Of a stretch of 64,000 nucleotides of DNA, positions 53,608-62,453 are shown piece after piece. The stretch is taken from contig NZ_DAMACX010000008.1 in assembly GCF_031998825.1 (NCBI RefSeq), positions 62,001 through 126,000 of the forward strand, read 5' to 3'. The notes beneath the pieces are model-generated. The model was given only the letters and a program-made list of their open reading frames with translations. It was not told the DNA's origin and did no database searches. How positions within the stretch are numbered: the stretch's first letter is position 1; the number at the start of each line of letters is the position of its first letter. This DNA is from Pseudescherichia sp031998825. GTDB lineage: Bacteria > Pseudomonadota > Gammaproteobacteria > Enterobacterales > Enterobacteriaceae. The position numbers were made by a program, and so were the translations under genes.

Positions 53608-54528
53608 ATGAATATGAAATTAACAACAATTTTAGCGGCGGCTTTCGCTGTAGTAGGATTTTGCAAATCCGCGTCTGCTGTAACCTATCCGCTGCCGACC
53701 GATGGTAGCCGTCTGATTGGCCAGAACCAGGTCATCACCCTGCCAGAGAACAACAGCCAGCCGCTGGAGTATTACGCAGCGCAGTACCAGATGGGGCTCT
53801 CTAACCTGATGGAAGCTAACCCAGGTATTGACCCTTACCTGCCGAAGGGCGGCAGCGTGATGAATATTCCTCAGCAGCTGATCCTGCCGGACACGGTGCA
53901 CGAAGGGATTGTGATCAACAGCGCTGAGATGCGCCTCTACTACTATCCGAAAGGCACCAACACCGTGATCGTGCTGCCAATCGGTATCGGCCAGCTGGGC
54001 AAAGATACGCCGATCAACTGGACCACCAAAGTTGAACGTAAGAAAGCCGGTCCGACCTGGACCCCGACGGCGAAGATGCACCAGGAGTATAAAGAAGCGG
54101 GTAACCCGCTTCCGGCCGTGGTCCCGGCGGGTCCGGATAACCCGATGGGCCTCTACGCCCTGTACATTGGCCGCCTGTATGCAATCCACGGTACCAACGC
54201 TAACTTCGGTATCGGCCTGCGCGTAAGCCACGGCTGCGTGCGTCTGCGTAACGACGACATCAAGTTCCTGTTCCAGAACGTGCCGGTGGGTACCCGCGTA
54301 CAGTTTATCGATGAGCCGGTAAAAGCCACCTCCGAGCCGGACGGCAGCCGCTACATCGAAGTACACAACCCGCTCTCTACTACCGAAGCGCAGTTTAACG
54401 GCAAAGAGATCGTGCCAATCACGCTGACCAAGAGCGTGCAGAGCATCACCAGCCAGCCGGACGCCGACCAGAGCGTTGTTGAGCAGGCGATTCAGAACCG
54501 TTCCGGGATGCCGGTTCGTCTGAACTAA
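53608..54528 (+). CDS. ldtB: L,D-transpeptidase LdtB (YbiS)
   Basis: LdtB attaches Braun lipoprotein to peptidoglycan in the periplasm. The 306-residue precursor has a signal peptide (about 1-24, ending SASA), a LysM-like region (about 40-92) and the YkuD catalytic domain (about 97-235) with the active site SHGCVRLRN: H208, G209 and nucleophile C210. Length equals E. coli YbiS. A strong terminator follows. Confidence 0.96.
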   Translation: MNMKLTTILAAAFAVVGFCKSASAVTYPLPTDGSRLIGQNQVITLPENNSQPLEYYAAQYQMGLSNLMEANPGIDPYLPKGGSVMNIPQQLILPDTVHEGIVINSAEMRLYYYPKGTNTVIVLPIGIGQLGKDTPINWTTKVERKKAGPTWTPTAKMHQEYKEAGNPLPAVVPAGPDNPMGLYALYIGRLYAIHGTNANFGIGLRVSHGCVRLRNDDIKFLFQNVPVGTRVQFIDEPVKATSEPDGSRYIEVHNPLSTTEAQFNGKEIVPITLTKSVQSITSQPDADQSVVEQAIQNRSGMPVRLN

Positions 54529-54549
54529 GATTTTCAGCAGTCAGTAAAA

Positions 54550-54575
54550 AGCCCGGCAACCGCCGGGCTTTTTTA
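54550..54575 (+). terminator. Rho-independent terminator after ldtB
   Basis: AGCCCGGC-AACC-GCCGGGCT is a perfect eight-base-pair stem followed by TTTTTTATT, 22 bases after the ldtB stop. Confidence 0.92.
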
Positions 54576-54597
54576 TTACCAAATTACTGCTGTGTCA

Positions 54598-54790
54598 GCT
54601 GCAAATGCCGGGCGGCACTGCGTTTGCCCGGCCTACGGTGGGCACGGTGTGGGTTTGTAGGCCCGCGTAAGCGAAGCGCCACCGGGCGTGTTTGTGCCTG
54701 CTGCAAATGCCGGGCGGCACTGCGTTTGCCCGGCCTACGGTAGGCATGGTGTGGGTTTGTAGGCCCGCGTAAGCGAAGCGCCACCGGGCT
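54598..54790. repeat. Tandem duplicated BIME (102-bp period) downstream of ldtB
   Basis: The unit GCTGCAAATGCCGGGCGGCA...CACCGGGC starts at 54598 and again at 54700, nearly identical (differences at GGGCACGG versus AGGCATGG). Each unit holds two inverted REPs. About 39 bases on either side (54563-54601 and 54784-54822) are also direct repeats with two mismatches; the right copy includes the end of the aldo/keto reductase gene. Confidence 0.9.
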
Positions 54791-54804
54791 TTTTTATTAC
54801 CAAA

Positions 54805-55845
54805 TTACTGTTGTGCCAGCTGGTTACGGCGATGTTCTCCCTGCCGCTCCAGCATCCAGCCTGGATACTCCCGTGGCAGCGCGCTGACCGCATCGAGCTG
54901 TTTCAGCTCCTCTTCACTCAGGCAGATCTCCGTCGCGGCAATGTTATCCGCCAGCTGATCCGGGCGTTTTGCGCCGATAATCACGCTGCTCACTACCGGC
55001 TGATGCAGCAGCCACGCCAGGGCGATCTGCGCCACCGACACGCCTTTGCTGTCGGCGATATTGCGCATCACGTCTACACAGTCGAAGGCGCGCTCTTTCT
55101 CTACCGGCGGGAAGTCAAACGCCAGTCGGCGACCGCCCTCTTCCCCACTGCCGCTGCGGTCATACTTGCCGCTCAGCAGGCCGCCCGCCAGCGGGCTCCA
55201 GACCATCAGCCCCACCCCTTCGCTTTGCAGCATCGGAACCAGCTCACGCTCAAGGTCACGCCCGGCAATGGTGTAGTAGGCCTGCAAGGAGGCGAAGCGT
55301 GCCAGCCCTAAGCGCTCGGAGATGCCCAGCGCCTTCATGATCTGCCACGCCGCCCAGTTGGAGACGCCGATATAGCGGACGTGACCATGCTGAACCAGGT
55401 TATCGAGGGCGTAGAGCGTCTCCTCAATCGGCGTTGCCGGATCGAAGCCGTGCAGTTGGTAGAGGTCAATATGATCCAGCTGAAGACGGCGCAGACTCTC
55501 CTTGACGCTGCCGATGATGTGATAGCGGGAGCTGCCGCGGGAGTTGACCCCGGCGGTGCCGGTTTCGCCGAACACCTTGGTGGCCACCACCACGTCCTCG
55601 CGGGGGATCTTGAGGTTTTTCAGCGCCTGGCCGGTGATCTCTTCCGAACGCCCTTCCGAATAGACGTTGGCGGTATCGATAAAGTTGATGCCCGCCGCCA
55701 GGGCGTCGCCTACCAGCTGCTCAGCCTCGCTCTGCCGCAGCTGACCAATCTTGCCCCACATGCCGCCTTCGCCGCCGAAGGTCATGGTGCCTAGGCACAG
55801 CTCGGAGACAAAGAGACCGGTATTGCCAAGTTTTTGATAACGCAT
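54805..55845 (-). CDS. Aldo/keto reductase
   Basis: This 346-residue NADPH-dependent oxidoreductase belongs to the aldo/keto reductase superfamily. Visible features are the N-terminal MRYQKLGNTGLFVSELCLGT, the catalytic D/Y segment FIDTANVYSEGRSEE, the lysine in VATKVFGE, the histidine in LYQLHGFDP, and the cofactor-binding VVSSVIIGAKRPDQLADN. I do not recognise a specific E. coli orthologue, and there is none in this place in E. coli. The physiological substrate is unknown. Its last codons are duplicated on the far side of the BIME. Confidence 0.88.
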   Translation of the reverse strand: MRYQKLGNTGLFVSELCLGTMTFGGEGGMWGKIGQLRQSEAEQLVGDALAAGINFIDTANVYSEGRSEEITGQALKNLKIPREDVVVATKVFGETGTAGVNSRGSSRYHIIGSVKESLRRLQLDHIDLYQLHGFDPATPIEETLYALDNLVQHGHVRYIGVSNWAAWQIMKALGISERLGLARFASLQAYYTIAGRDLERELVPMLQSEGVGLMVWSPLAGGLLSGKYDRSGSGEEGGRRLAFDFPPVEKERAFDCVDVMRNIADSKGVSVAQIALAWLLHQPVVSSVIIGAKRPDQLADNIAATEICLSEEELKQLDAVSALPREYPGWMLERQGEHRRNQLAQQ

Positions 55846-55948
55846 AGAACGCTCCTTAGGGTGTCGATGAGTGTTCAGTAGTTATACGCCAGCGCGCCGG
55901 ATCGCGAATGTGAGGATCCTGCGCGTTTCTTGCCCAATCCTCTAAACT

Positions 55949-57475
55949 TTATCCCCGCGCTGCCTCGCCAAAGACCGGATAGTCCGGCAGCTGTACGGTC
56001 TGATACGGCTCCCAGCCGCCCCCCAGCGCCTTGTAGAGCGCCACCAGGTCGAGACTGCTCTGCACCCGTGCCTGGGCGCGCTGCTGCTCGGCCTGGGCCA
56101 GCTGGCGCTGGGCATCGAGCACGTCAATAAAGGTCGCAATTCCCTGGCGGTAGCTGTCGCTGGCAAGATCGAACGCGCTCTGCAACGCCTCTATGGTTTT
56201 GCTCAGCCCAGCTTCGCGCTGCTGATCGGTGCGGTAGCTAACCAGGGCGTTCTCCACGTCGCCCAGCGCGCTCAGCACCGTCTGACGATAGTTAAGTGCC
56301 GCTGCGCCCTGCTGCGCCCGCGCCAGCTTGACGCTGGAGACCAGCCGTCCGCCCTGGAAGATAGGAATCGAGACCTGCGGACCGAAGCTGTAGAAGTGAC
56401 TGCTCCAGTCGGTCAGCCAGTCGGTTTCGCTGTTGCGCAGGCCAAACTGGCCGCTCAGGGTCAGGCTCGGGAAGAGCTGGGCCACCGAGACGCCAATCTG
56501 CGCGGTGGCCGCATGCAGGTTGGCCTCTGCTTCGCGCACGTCCGGTCGACGGCGGGCCAGAGTTGAGGGAATGCCGGTCTGGATAATATCCGGCAGCTTC
56601 GGCAGAGGCTGCACCGCGCGCAGCTCCGCATCCAGCGCGCCGGGCGGTTTGCCGATCAGGATCGCCAGGGCATTCATCGCCTGCTGCTCCTGGGCCTGGT
56701 ACTGCGGCAGCTGCGCCTCCAGGCTGCCCAATTGCGCCCGGGCGTTCTCGACGTCCAGCTGCGGCGACAGACCGCCGCGCTGGCGGCTTTCGGTCAGGCT
56801 AAGCGTCTCCTGGGCAGAGTCGATCTGCGTGTTCATGGTGGCAAGAATGCTCTGCGCCCCGCGTAGCTGCAACCACGCCCGGGCCACCTCCGCCTCCAGC
56901 GACACCAGGGCGTCGTTACGCTGTTCGATAGCCGCCCGCTGTTGGGCATCGGCCGCCTCGACCTGGCGGCGCACTTTGCCCCACAAGTCCAGCTCCCACT
57001 GGGCGTCAAAGCTGCCCTGGTAGAGGTTCACCGGCTGGGTCAGCACGCCAAGGGCGTTACGCACCTCGGGGTCGGCATCCTGTAGCTGACCGTAGACGTC
57101 GTGCGCCTTCAGCTCCCCTTCCAGCCCCAGCTGCTGCCGGGTGGCCTGCAGATTGCCGTTGACCGCCGGCAGGAAAGCCCCGCCCGCCTGGTTGATCTGC
57201 TCCCGTGCCCCGGCAATGCGCAGCACGGTCTGTTGTAGGGAGAGGTTCCCGGCGATCGCCCGCTCGATCAGGCTGTTGAGCTGCGGCGAGTTGAAGCTGG
57301 TCCACCAGCGCGGGTTCACCGCCTGGCTGGAAGTTTGCGACGGCACGGTTTTATCCCCGGCGTCGTTCCAGTGGCTTACCGCAGGCGGCACGGGTTGCTG
57401 GTAGTCCGGCCCCACGGCGCAGCCTGCCAGCAGCAGGGTGAGTAACGACAGCGTCGGGGTATGTATCCTGTGCAT
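55949..57475 (-). CDS. Outer-membrane efflux lipoprotein (OprM/NodT family)
   Basis: This 508-residue protein is an outer-membrane factor that forms the exit channel of a tripartite pump. It has a lipoprotein signal with lipobox LLAGC (C19), followed by AVGPDYQQP, and two OEP repeat domains (about 70-270 and 290-480) with coiled-coil segments (for example ARAQLGSLEAQLPQYQAQEQ) and the conserved LARRPDVREAEANL. It is encoded directly after the inner-membrane pump, with one base between. Its specificity is unknown. Confidence 0.9.
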   Translation of the reverse strand: MHRIHTPTLSLLTLLLAGCAVGPDYQQPVPPAVSHWNDAGDKTVPSQTSSQAVNPRWWTSFNSPQLNSLIERAIAGNLSLQQTVLRIAGAREQINQAGGAFLPAVNGNLQATRQQLGLEGELKAHDVYGQLQDADPEVRNALGVLTQPVNLYQGSFDAQWELDLWGKVRRQVEAADAQQRAAIEQRNDALVSLEAEVARAWLQLRGAQSILATMNTQIDSAQETLSLTESRQRGGLSPQLDVENARAQLGSLEAQLPQYQAQEQQAMNALAILIGKPPGALDAELRAVQPLPKLPDIIQTGIPSTLARRRPDVREAEANLHAATAQIGVSVAQLFPSLTLSGQFGLRNSETDWLTDWSSHFYSFGPQVSIPIFQGGRLVSSVKLARAQQGAAALNYRQTVLSALGDVENALVSYRTDQQREAGLSKTIEALQSAFDLASDSYRQGIATFIDVLDAQRQLAQAEQQRAQARVQSSLDLVALYKALGGGWEPYQTVQLPDYPVFGEAARG

Positions 57476-57476
57476 G

Positions 57477-59048
57477 TTAATGTGCTCCTGCGCTGCCTTC
57501 GCTCTTGATCGGCGAAAGCAGAAGACAAAACGGAATCAGTAGAAACGCCACGGCGCTGAGAATGGTAAAGACATCAACGTAGGCGAGAAAACGCGACTGC
57601 TCGATCATGGTTCGGTACATCTGCCCGGTCGCCAGGCCGAGGGGATCGCCCGGCAGCGTAGTGAAGTCGCGGATCGCCTGGGCCGTCTCCCGCACCGCCA
57701 GCTGGAACTGTTCGCTAAAGGGGGTGGTGTGGGCGCTCAAATAGGCGCTGTGCACCTGGGCGCGTTCGGTAATGGCGGCGGTTGAGAGCGAAATACCGAT
57801 CGATCCGGCAACGTTACGGAACATGGTAAACAGCGCGGCGGCGTCGGCGTTAAGCTGGCGCGGTATAGTGATAAAGGCGATGGTGGTAAGCGGCACAAAG
57901 AGGAAGCCGAGGCCTATCGACTGCGCGCTACGGAACAGCACCAGGGTTTCGAAATCGACGTCCGGCGTCAGGTTGCGCGACCAGAAGAAGGCCACCGCCA
58001 GGCAGGTAAAGCCGAAGGCGATGATCCACCGGGTCTGCACCACCGGCATCAGCTTCAGCACCAGCGGGATCGTGAGTACGATCAGCACCGCCCCCGGCGA
58101 GAGCACCAGCCCGGACCAGGTTGCGGTATAGCCAAGATCCTGCTGCGCCAGCTGGGGGATCACCACCGAGCTACCGTAGAGGATCATCGCCATTCCGGCC
58201 ATCAGCAGGCTGGAGACGGCAAAGTTTTTATCCTTCATGCAGTGCAGATCCACCACTGGCTTTTTGGCATACATCAGCCAGTAGATCGCCCCGATAATGC
58301 CGATCAGGGTCAGCACGGCAAAGGTGCGGATAAAGTTAGAGGCGAACCAGTCGTCATCTTCCCCACGGTCCAGCATCACCTGTAAACAGCCCAGCCCCAG
58401 CGCAATCAGCCCAATGCCGGTCCAGTCGATGGTCAGCTTCTCTTCCGATTTGCGCTCCCAGGGCGGATCTTCCAGCAGCTGGTAGATGGCCAGCACCGTG
58501 ACGATCCCTACCGGGATGTTGATAAAGAAGACCCAGCGCCAGGAGTAGTTGTCGGTGATCCAGCCCCCAAGGGTTGGCCCAAGCACCGGGGCAACGATGA
58601 TCGCAATCGACGAGAGGCCAAAGGCCTTGCCGCGATCCTCCGGCTTAAAGTAGTCCAGCAGCACCGACTGCTGGGTCGGCTGTAGTCCCCCGCCGAAGAA
58701 GCCCTGCAGGATACGAAACAGGATGATCTCCCACAGCTCGGTGGCGATACCGCACAGGAACGAGCAGACGGTGAACATCACGATGCAGATAAGGAAGAAG
58801 CGCTTGCGGCCAAAGACGCGGCTCAGGAAGGCCGAGATCGGCAGCACGATGCCGTTCGCCACCAGGTAGCTGGTGAGCACCCAGGTGGATTCGCTGTAGC
58901 TGGCCGAGAGCGAGCCGGCGACGTGGGGCAGCGCCACGTTGATGATGGTGGTATCGAGGATCTCCATAAACACCGCGAGGGTGACGACAATCGCCACCGC
59001 CCACGGGTTACTGGCGGGACGCCAGTTCTCATGGCTGTGATCGGTCAT
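57477..59048 (-). CDS. DHA2-family MFS multidrug efflux pump (EmrB-like)
   Basis: This 523-residue protein has about fourteen membrane helices and belongs to the DHA2 drug:proton antiporters, like EmrB. Typical motifs are LDTTIINVALPHVAGSL (motif D1) at about 30-46, LSRVFGRKRFF (motif A) at about 75-85 and GPTLGGWITDNYSWRWVFFI (motif C) at about 157-176. It overlaps the adaptor gene by four bases. Likely exports hydrophobic or toxic compounds; the substrate cannot be read from sequence. Confidence 0.9.
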   Translation of the reverse strand: MTDHSHENWRPASNPWAVAIVVTLAVFMEILDTTIINVALPHVAGSLSASYSESTWVLTSYLVANGIVLPISAFLSRVFGRKRFFLICIVMFTVCSFLCGIATELWEIILFRILQGFFGGGLQPTQQSVLLDYFKPEDRGKAFGLSSIAIIVAPVLGPTLGGWITDNYSWRWVFFINIPVGIVTVLAIYQLLEDPPWERKSEEKLTIDWTGIGLIALGLGCLQVMLDRGEDDDWFASNFIRTFAVLTLIGIIGAIYWLMYAKKPVVDLHCMKDKNFAVSSLLMAGMAMILYGSSVVIPQLAQQDLGYTATWSGLVLSPGAVLIVLTIPLVLKLMPVVQTRWIIAFGFTCLAVAFFWSRNLTPDVDFETLVLFRSAQSIGLGFLFVPLTTIAFITIPRQLNADAAALFTMFRNVAGSIGISLSTAAITERAQVHSAYLSAHTTPFSEQFQLAVRETAQAIRDFTTLPGDPLGLATGQMYRTMIEQSRFLAYVDVFTILSAVAFLLIPFCLLLSPIKSEGSAGAH

Positions 59049-60175
59049 TCCAGGGTCACCTTCGGCTCCACCGACAGCCCCAGCGGCAGCGGCGGCTGGT
59101 TAGCGTCCAGGCCCTTATCGATGACAATTTTCACCGGCACGCGCTGGACGATCTTCACGAAGTTGCCGGTGGCGTTTTCCGACGGGAAGGCGGAGAAGCG
59201 CGATCCGCTCCCCTGCTGGATGCTGTCGATATGCCCCTCCAGCTCGAGATCCGGGTAAGCATCGACGCCAATGGTGACCTTATTGCCGGGGCGCATCCGC
59301 TCCAGCTGTGACTCTTTAAAGTTCGCCACCACCCAGATATCGGTAGAGACCAGCGAGAAGAGCGCCGTGCCCGCCTGCACCAGGGTGCCGTTCTGTACGT
59401 TACGTTTGGTGACGAAGCCATCGAAGGGGGCGCGCACTTCGGTCCAGGAGAGATTGAGGTTCGCGGTCTCCAGCTGGGCGCGGGCCTGCTCCACCTGCTG
59501 CTCCCGGGCTTCGACGTTGGTCTCCTGCTGGCGGATCTGTAAGTTTATCTGGCTCGCCACCTCCAGCTGAGCATTGGCGCTGGCAAGCTGGGCCTGCGCG
59601 CTGCGCAGCTGGGCATTGGCGCTGTCGATATTTTGTTGCGTGGTGGCCCGCGGGTCAACGCCGCGCTGGCGGCGATAGGCGGCTTCGGCATTGGCTAGAT
59701 CAGCCTTAGCCTTCAGCACCTGCGCCTGCGCTTCGTCGCGCTGGGAGGGGTACTGCACCTTCGAGAGCGCGAGCTGGGCCTGGGCCTGATGCAGCTGGGC
59801 GGTTGCCAGTCCGAGCTGGGCCTGAGCCTGATCGCGCTGGGCTGTGGCGTCCCGGGGATCGATCACCACCAGCAGATCGCCTTTCTTCACCCGCTGGTTA
59901 TCCTTAACCCGCAGCTCGGTCACGTAGCCCGCTACCTTGGGCGCAACCGTCACGGCATCGCCTTCGGTAAAGGCGTCGTCGGTGGTCTCCTGGTTGCGGG
60001 TCATAAACCACCACACCAGGGCCACGATCACCATGACCACCACCACTACACCCAGAATAATGAGTGGCTTTTTACCGGGGCGCTTACGTCCATTTTTATC
60101 GTTCTTTTGATCGTTGTTTTGATCGTTATTGTTCTCTTCCTGCGCTGCGTCAGGATTCTTTTCGTTATCAGCCAT
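59045..60175 (-). CDS. HlyD/EmrA-family membrane fusion protein
   Basis: This 376-residue periplasmic adaptor links the MFS pump to the outer-membrane factor. It has a hydrophilic Asn/Asp/Lys-rich cytoplasmic lead (about 1-33), one membrane helix (PLIILGVVVVVMVIVALVWW), a biotinyl-lipoyl half (VKKGDLLVVIDPRD), a long Gln/Ala-rich coiled coil (about 95-210) and the second lipoyl half (APFDGFVTKRNVQNG). The ATG at 60175 gives MADNEKNPD; a frame 13 codons longer exists with no better start. First gene of the efflux operon. Confidence 0.9.
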   Translation of the reverse strand: MADNEKNPDAAQEENNNDQNNDQKNDKNGRKRPGKKPLIILGVVVVVMVIVALVWWFMTRNQETTDDAFTEGDAVTVAPKVAGYVTELRVKDNQRVKKGDLLVVIDPRDATAQRDQAQAQLGLATAQLHQAQAQLALSKVQYPSQRDEAQAQVLKAKADLANAEAAYRRQRGVDPRATTQQNIDSANAQLRSAQAQLASANAQLEVASQINLQIRQQETNVEAREQQVEQARAQLETANLNLSWTEVRAPFDGFVTKRNVQNGTLVQAGTALFSLVSTDIWVVANFKESQLERMRPGNKVTIGVDAYPDLELEGHIDSIQQGSGSRFSAFPSENATGNFVKIVQRVPVKIVIDKGLDANQPPLPLGLSVEPKVTLE

Positions 60176-60276
60176 AGCGTTGCAACTGTCCTGTCGATGA
60201 ACGGCGCGACACATGCGCCGTTATCTAAAGTTAGGAGGTTGCTATACATTTGCCAGGAAAAACTGACAAATTCGCA

Positions 60277-61386
60277 TTAACTGATAATAAGCAACTCATA
60301 CCCTACCAGCGCCGCCCAGATCAACAGCGGAATAGAGTAGAGGTGGAAGCGCCACCAGATGCGACGGTTGTTAGCCATCCGCAAGGCAATGAGATTCGCC
60401 AGCGAGCCGGGCAAAAGACCAAAGCCACCCACGTTCACCGCCCAGGCGAGCAGCTGGCTGGGAGGGACGTAGTTCAGCAGCAGGATGGTTGCCGGTACGT
60501 TGCTAATCACCTGCGACAGGCCGATGGCCGTGAGCCACAATGCAGGCTGAGAGAGATGCTCTACCCCGTTGAGCGATCCCTGTAGCGCGGGCAGCTGCAC
60601 CAGCAGGTGAACATCGATAAACATCGCCATGAAGACCAGCAGCAGCGTCCAGTCCACGCTCTTCAGCACCTTACGGGCAAGCGCAGCAAAGCCCACGGCG
60701 ACAATCAGCACGCCCCAGCCTTCGAGCTTCATCTCTAGCGAGATGAGGAAGACCACGTAGAGTCCCAGACAGCTCCAGAGCAGCCGGGGCTGCCATGACG
60801 GAGCCTGACTTCCGCTGTGGTACTTCAGCGCCTTATTGGGGAAAAAGATCCAGCAGAGCAGCAGCAGGGTCGCCATCATCACCAGCGCCAGCAGCGCCAT
60901 CTGCCCGGTAAAGGCGGCAAACGAGAGGCCGGAGCGACCCCACAGCAGAATATTTTGCGGATTGCCGATGGGGGTAAGCAGCGATCCGGCGTTAACCGCC
61001 AGCGCTTCAAAGATAATCAGCCGGTTAACCGGGATCTCGCACAGCTTTCTCAGCGTCAGGGTGAGCGGCACCACAATAAACAGCGCCACGTCGTTGGTCA
61101 GGAAGGTAGAGAGCAGCGCCGCCGCCAGCGCCATGAACATCGCCAGTCGCCGCTCGGTGGCAAAGCGCCGGACCATTCTGCGGCCCAGCACGTCAAAGTA
61201 GCCGCTCTGCTCTACCCCTTTGGTGAGCATCATCAGTCCGCTTAGGGTGAGAATGGTGTGCCAGTCTATCGCCTTTGGCCAGGCGGCCGGATTAAAGGGG
61301 ACGAAAAAGCTCAGGACAATGCCGATCAGGATCAGCAGCTGGAGAAAACGATCGCGCGCCAGCGCGCGCACGAACGGCAGGGTCAT
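60277..61386 (-). CDS. ybiR: YbiR, putative ArsB/NhaD-type membrane transporter
   Basis: YbiR is an inner-membrane protein of the ion transporter superfamily (ArsB/SLC13-like) with unknown substrate. The 369-residue protein has about ten helices, with family segments FLTNDVALFIVVPLT and AGSLLTPIGNPQN (about residues 93-107 and 131-143). It overlaps mntR by four bases (ATGA) so the two are coupled, as in E. coli, which hints at a link to manganese or other ions. Confidence 0.92.
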   Translation of the reverse strand: MTLPFVRALARDRFLQLLILIGIVLSFFVPFNPAAWPKAIDWHTILTLSGLMMLTKGVEQSGYFDVLGRRMVRRFATERRLAMFMALAAALLSTFLTNDVALFIVVPLTLTLRKLCEIPVNRLIIFEALAVNAGSLLTPIGNPQNILLWGRSGLSFAAFTGQMALLALVMMATLLLLCWIFFPNKALKYHSGSQAPSWQPRLLWSCLGLYVVFLISLEMKLEGWGVLIVAVGFAALARKVLKSVDWTLLLVFMAMFIDVHLLVQLPALQGSLNGVEHLSQPALWLTAIGLSQVISNVPATILLLNYVPPSQLLAWAVNVGGFGLLPGSLANLIALRMANNRRIWWRFHLYSIPLLIWAALVGYELLIIS

Positions 61387-61856
61387 TCCGCAGGGCGCTC
61401 CTGCTGAAGGGTAAAGAGGCGAAAACGTTCCAGCGTCTCCTCGCTGACGTGGTGCTCCATGCCCTCGGCGTCGCGGCGGGCGGTTTCCGGGCTGACGCCC
61501 AGCACCAGCAGAAAGCTCTCAACGATCTGGTGTCGTTCGCGGCTCTCCTGAGCCAGCCTCTCCCCTTCCGGGGTCAGAAACACGCCGCGCCAGGGGATCT
61601 GCTCGATTAGCCCCACCGTTGCCAGACGCTTGAGCATCTTAGCCACCGTCGGCTGGGAGACCCCTAATCGGGCGGCCATATCGACCTGGCGGGCTTCCCC
61701 GACCTCGCGGATCAGATCGGAGATCAGCTCGACATAGTCATCAATCAGCTCACGCCGGTGCGCTTCTCGCACCTGACGAAAGCCCTCAACATGCTCTTCG
61801 ACATTCACCAATTGCGTCACTTTTTTTGTTGTTGTCTTGCCTGCGCGACGGCTCAT
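61383..61856 (-). CDS. mntR: Manganese-responsive regulator MntR
   Basis: MntR is a DtxR-family regulator that in the presence of Mn(II) represses mntH and mntS. The 157-residue protein has a winged helix (about 35-90, ARLGVSQPTVAKMLKRLATV) and a metal-binding dimerisation domain (ERHQIVESFLLVLGV and MEHHVSEETLERF). It is divergent from mntS, and two MntR boxes lie between them. Translationally coupled to ybiR. Confidence 0.94.
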   Translation of the reverse strand: MSRRAGKTTTKKVTQLVNVEEHVEGFRQVREAHRRELIDDYVELISDLIREVGEARQVDMAARLGVSQPTVAKMLKRLATVGLIEQIPWRGVFLTPEGERLAQESRERHQIVESFLLVLGVSPETARRDAEGMEHHVSEETLERFRLFTLQQERPAE

Positions 61857-61946
61857 TGGACTTCCTCATGGGTAACGCGATAAATGCATCATATACGGTT
61901 GCGCCCAGTGTAAACCATAAGTAGACCAGCACAAAAAATTTAGATA

Positions 61947-61979
61947 ATAGCCGTAGCTATACAATATAGCCTGTGCTAT
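61947..61979. promoter_or_regulatory. Two tandem MntR boxes between mntR and mntS
   Basis: ATAGC-CGTA-GCTAT (61947-61960) and ATAGC-CTGT-GCTAT (61966-61979) each match the MntR half-site pattern ATAGC-N4-GCTAT perfectly. Their centres are 19 bases apart. They lie 67-99 bases before mntS. Confidence 0.88.
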
Positions 61980-62045
61980 ATCTGTATGTAATGCAGACAA
62001 CCTTCATGGATTGAACGTCCCACCATCAAGCAGGAGGAGGTTGAT

Positions 62046-62174
62046 ATGAACGAACTCAAGAGGTGCCTTAGCGTGTTTACCCACTCCCCGTTCCAGGTCC
62101 GGTTACTGTTGCTCAATATGCTGTGCGATATGTTCAACGGTAAACCGCAGCAGGACGATAAAAAATCCCACTAA
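62046..62174 (+). CDS. mntS: Small protein MntS
   Basis: MntS is a 42-residue protein made when manganese is scarce; in E. coli it raises available Mn by blocking the MntP exporter. Here it also has 42 codons: MNELKRCLSVFTHSPFQVRL, then a hydrophobic LLLLNMLCDM and a hydrophilic GKPQQDDKK tail. This aligns throughout with E. coli MntS. A strong AGGAGGAGG ribosome-binding site lies seven bases upstream, and tandem MntR boxes control the promoter. It is too short for most gene finders. Confidence 0.95.
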   Translation: MNELKRCLSVFTHSPFQVRLLLLNMLCDMFNGKPQQDDKKSH

Positions 62175-62175
62175 T

Positions 62176-62204
62176 GCGGCGTCGCGGTACGCCGCTTCAT
62201 TTTT
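62176..62204 (+). terminator. Terminator after mntS
   Basis: GCGGCGT-CGCGGT-ACGCCGC is a perfect seven-base-pair stem followed by TTCATTTTTC, starting one base after the mntS stop. Confidence 0.8.
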
Positions 62205-62453
62205 CTGTCACGTTTCTCCATTATACTGACGCCCCGTCATAAAAAATTCTTCTTATTTGCTGATTTTGCAACCACTCTCGCAAAAGATCCCTTCGTAAGC
62301 AGTTGATCTTCGTCGGCTCTCGCTCTATCTTCTCGCAGCCCTGCACAAATGCGGCTCGCGGATGCGGAATGCTCCCTTTTCCCAACGCCCTCTCCGGCAG
62401 GTTTTGACCCTCTACGCCAGGGTGAGCACATGGCGTTTTCGCGATACAGCTAT

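Noticed and set aside
54598..54790. Possible CRISPR array because of regularly repeated units
   Set aside because: Only two units of 102 bp with internal REP palindromes; no short repeats with unique spacers and no cas genes.
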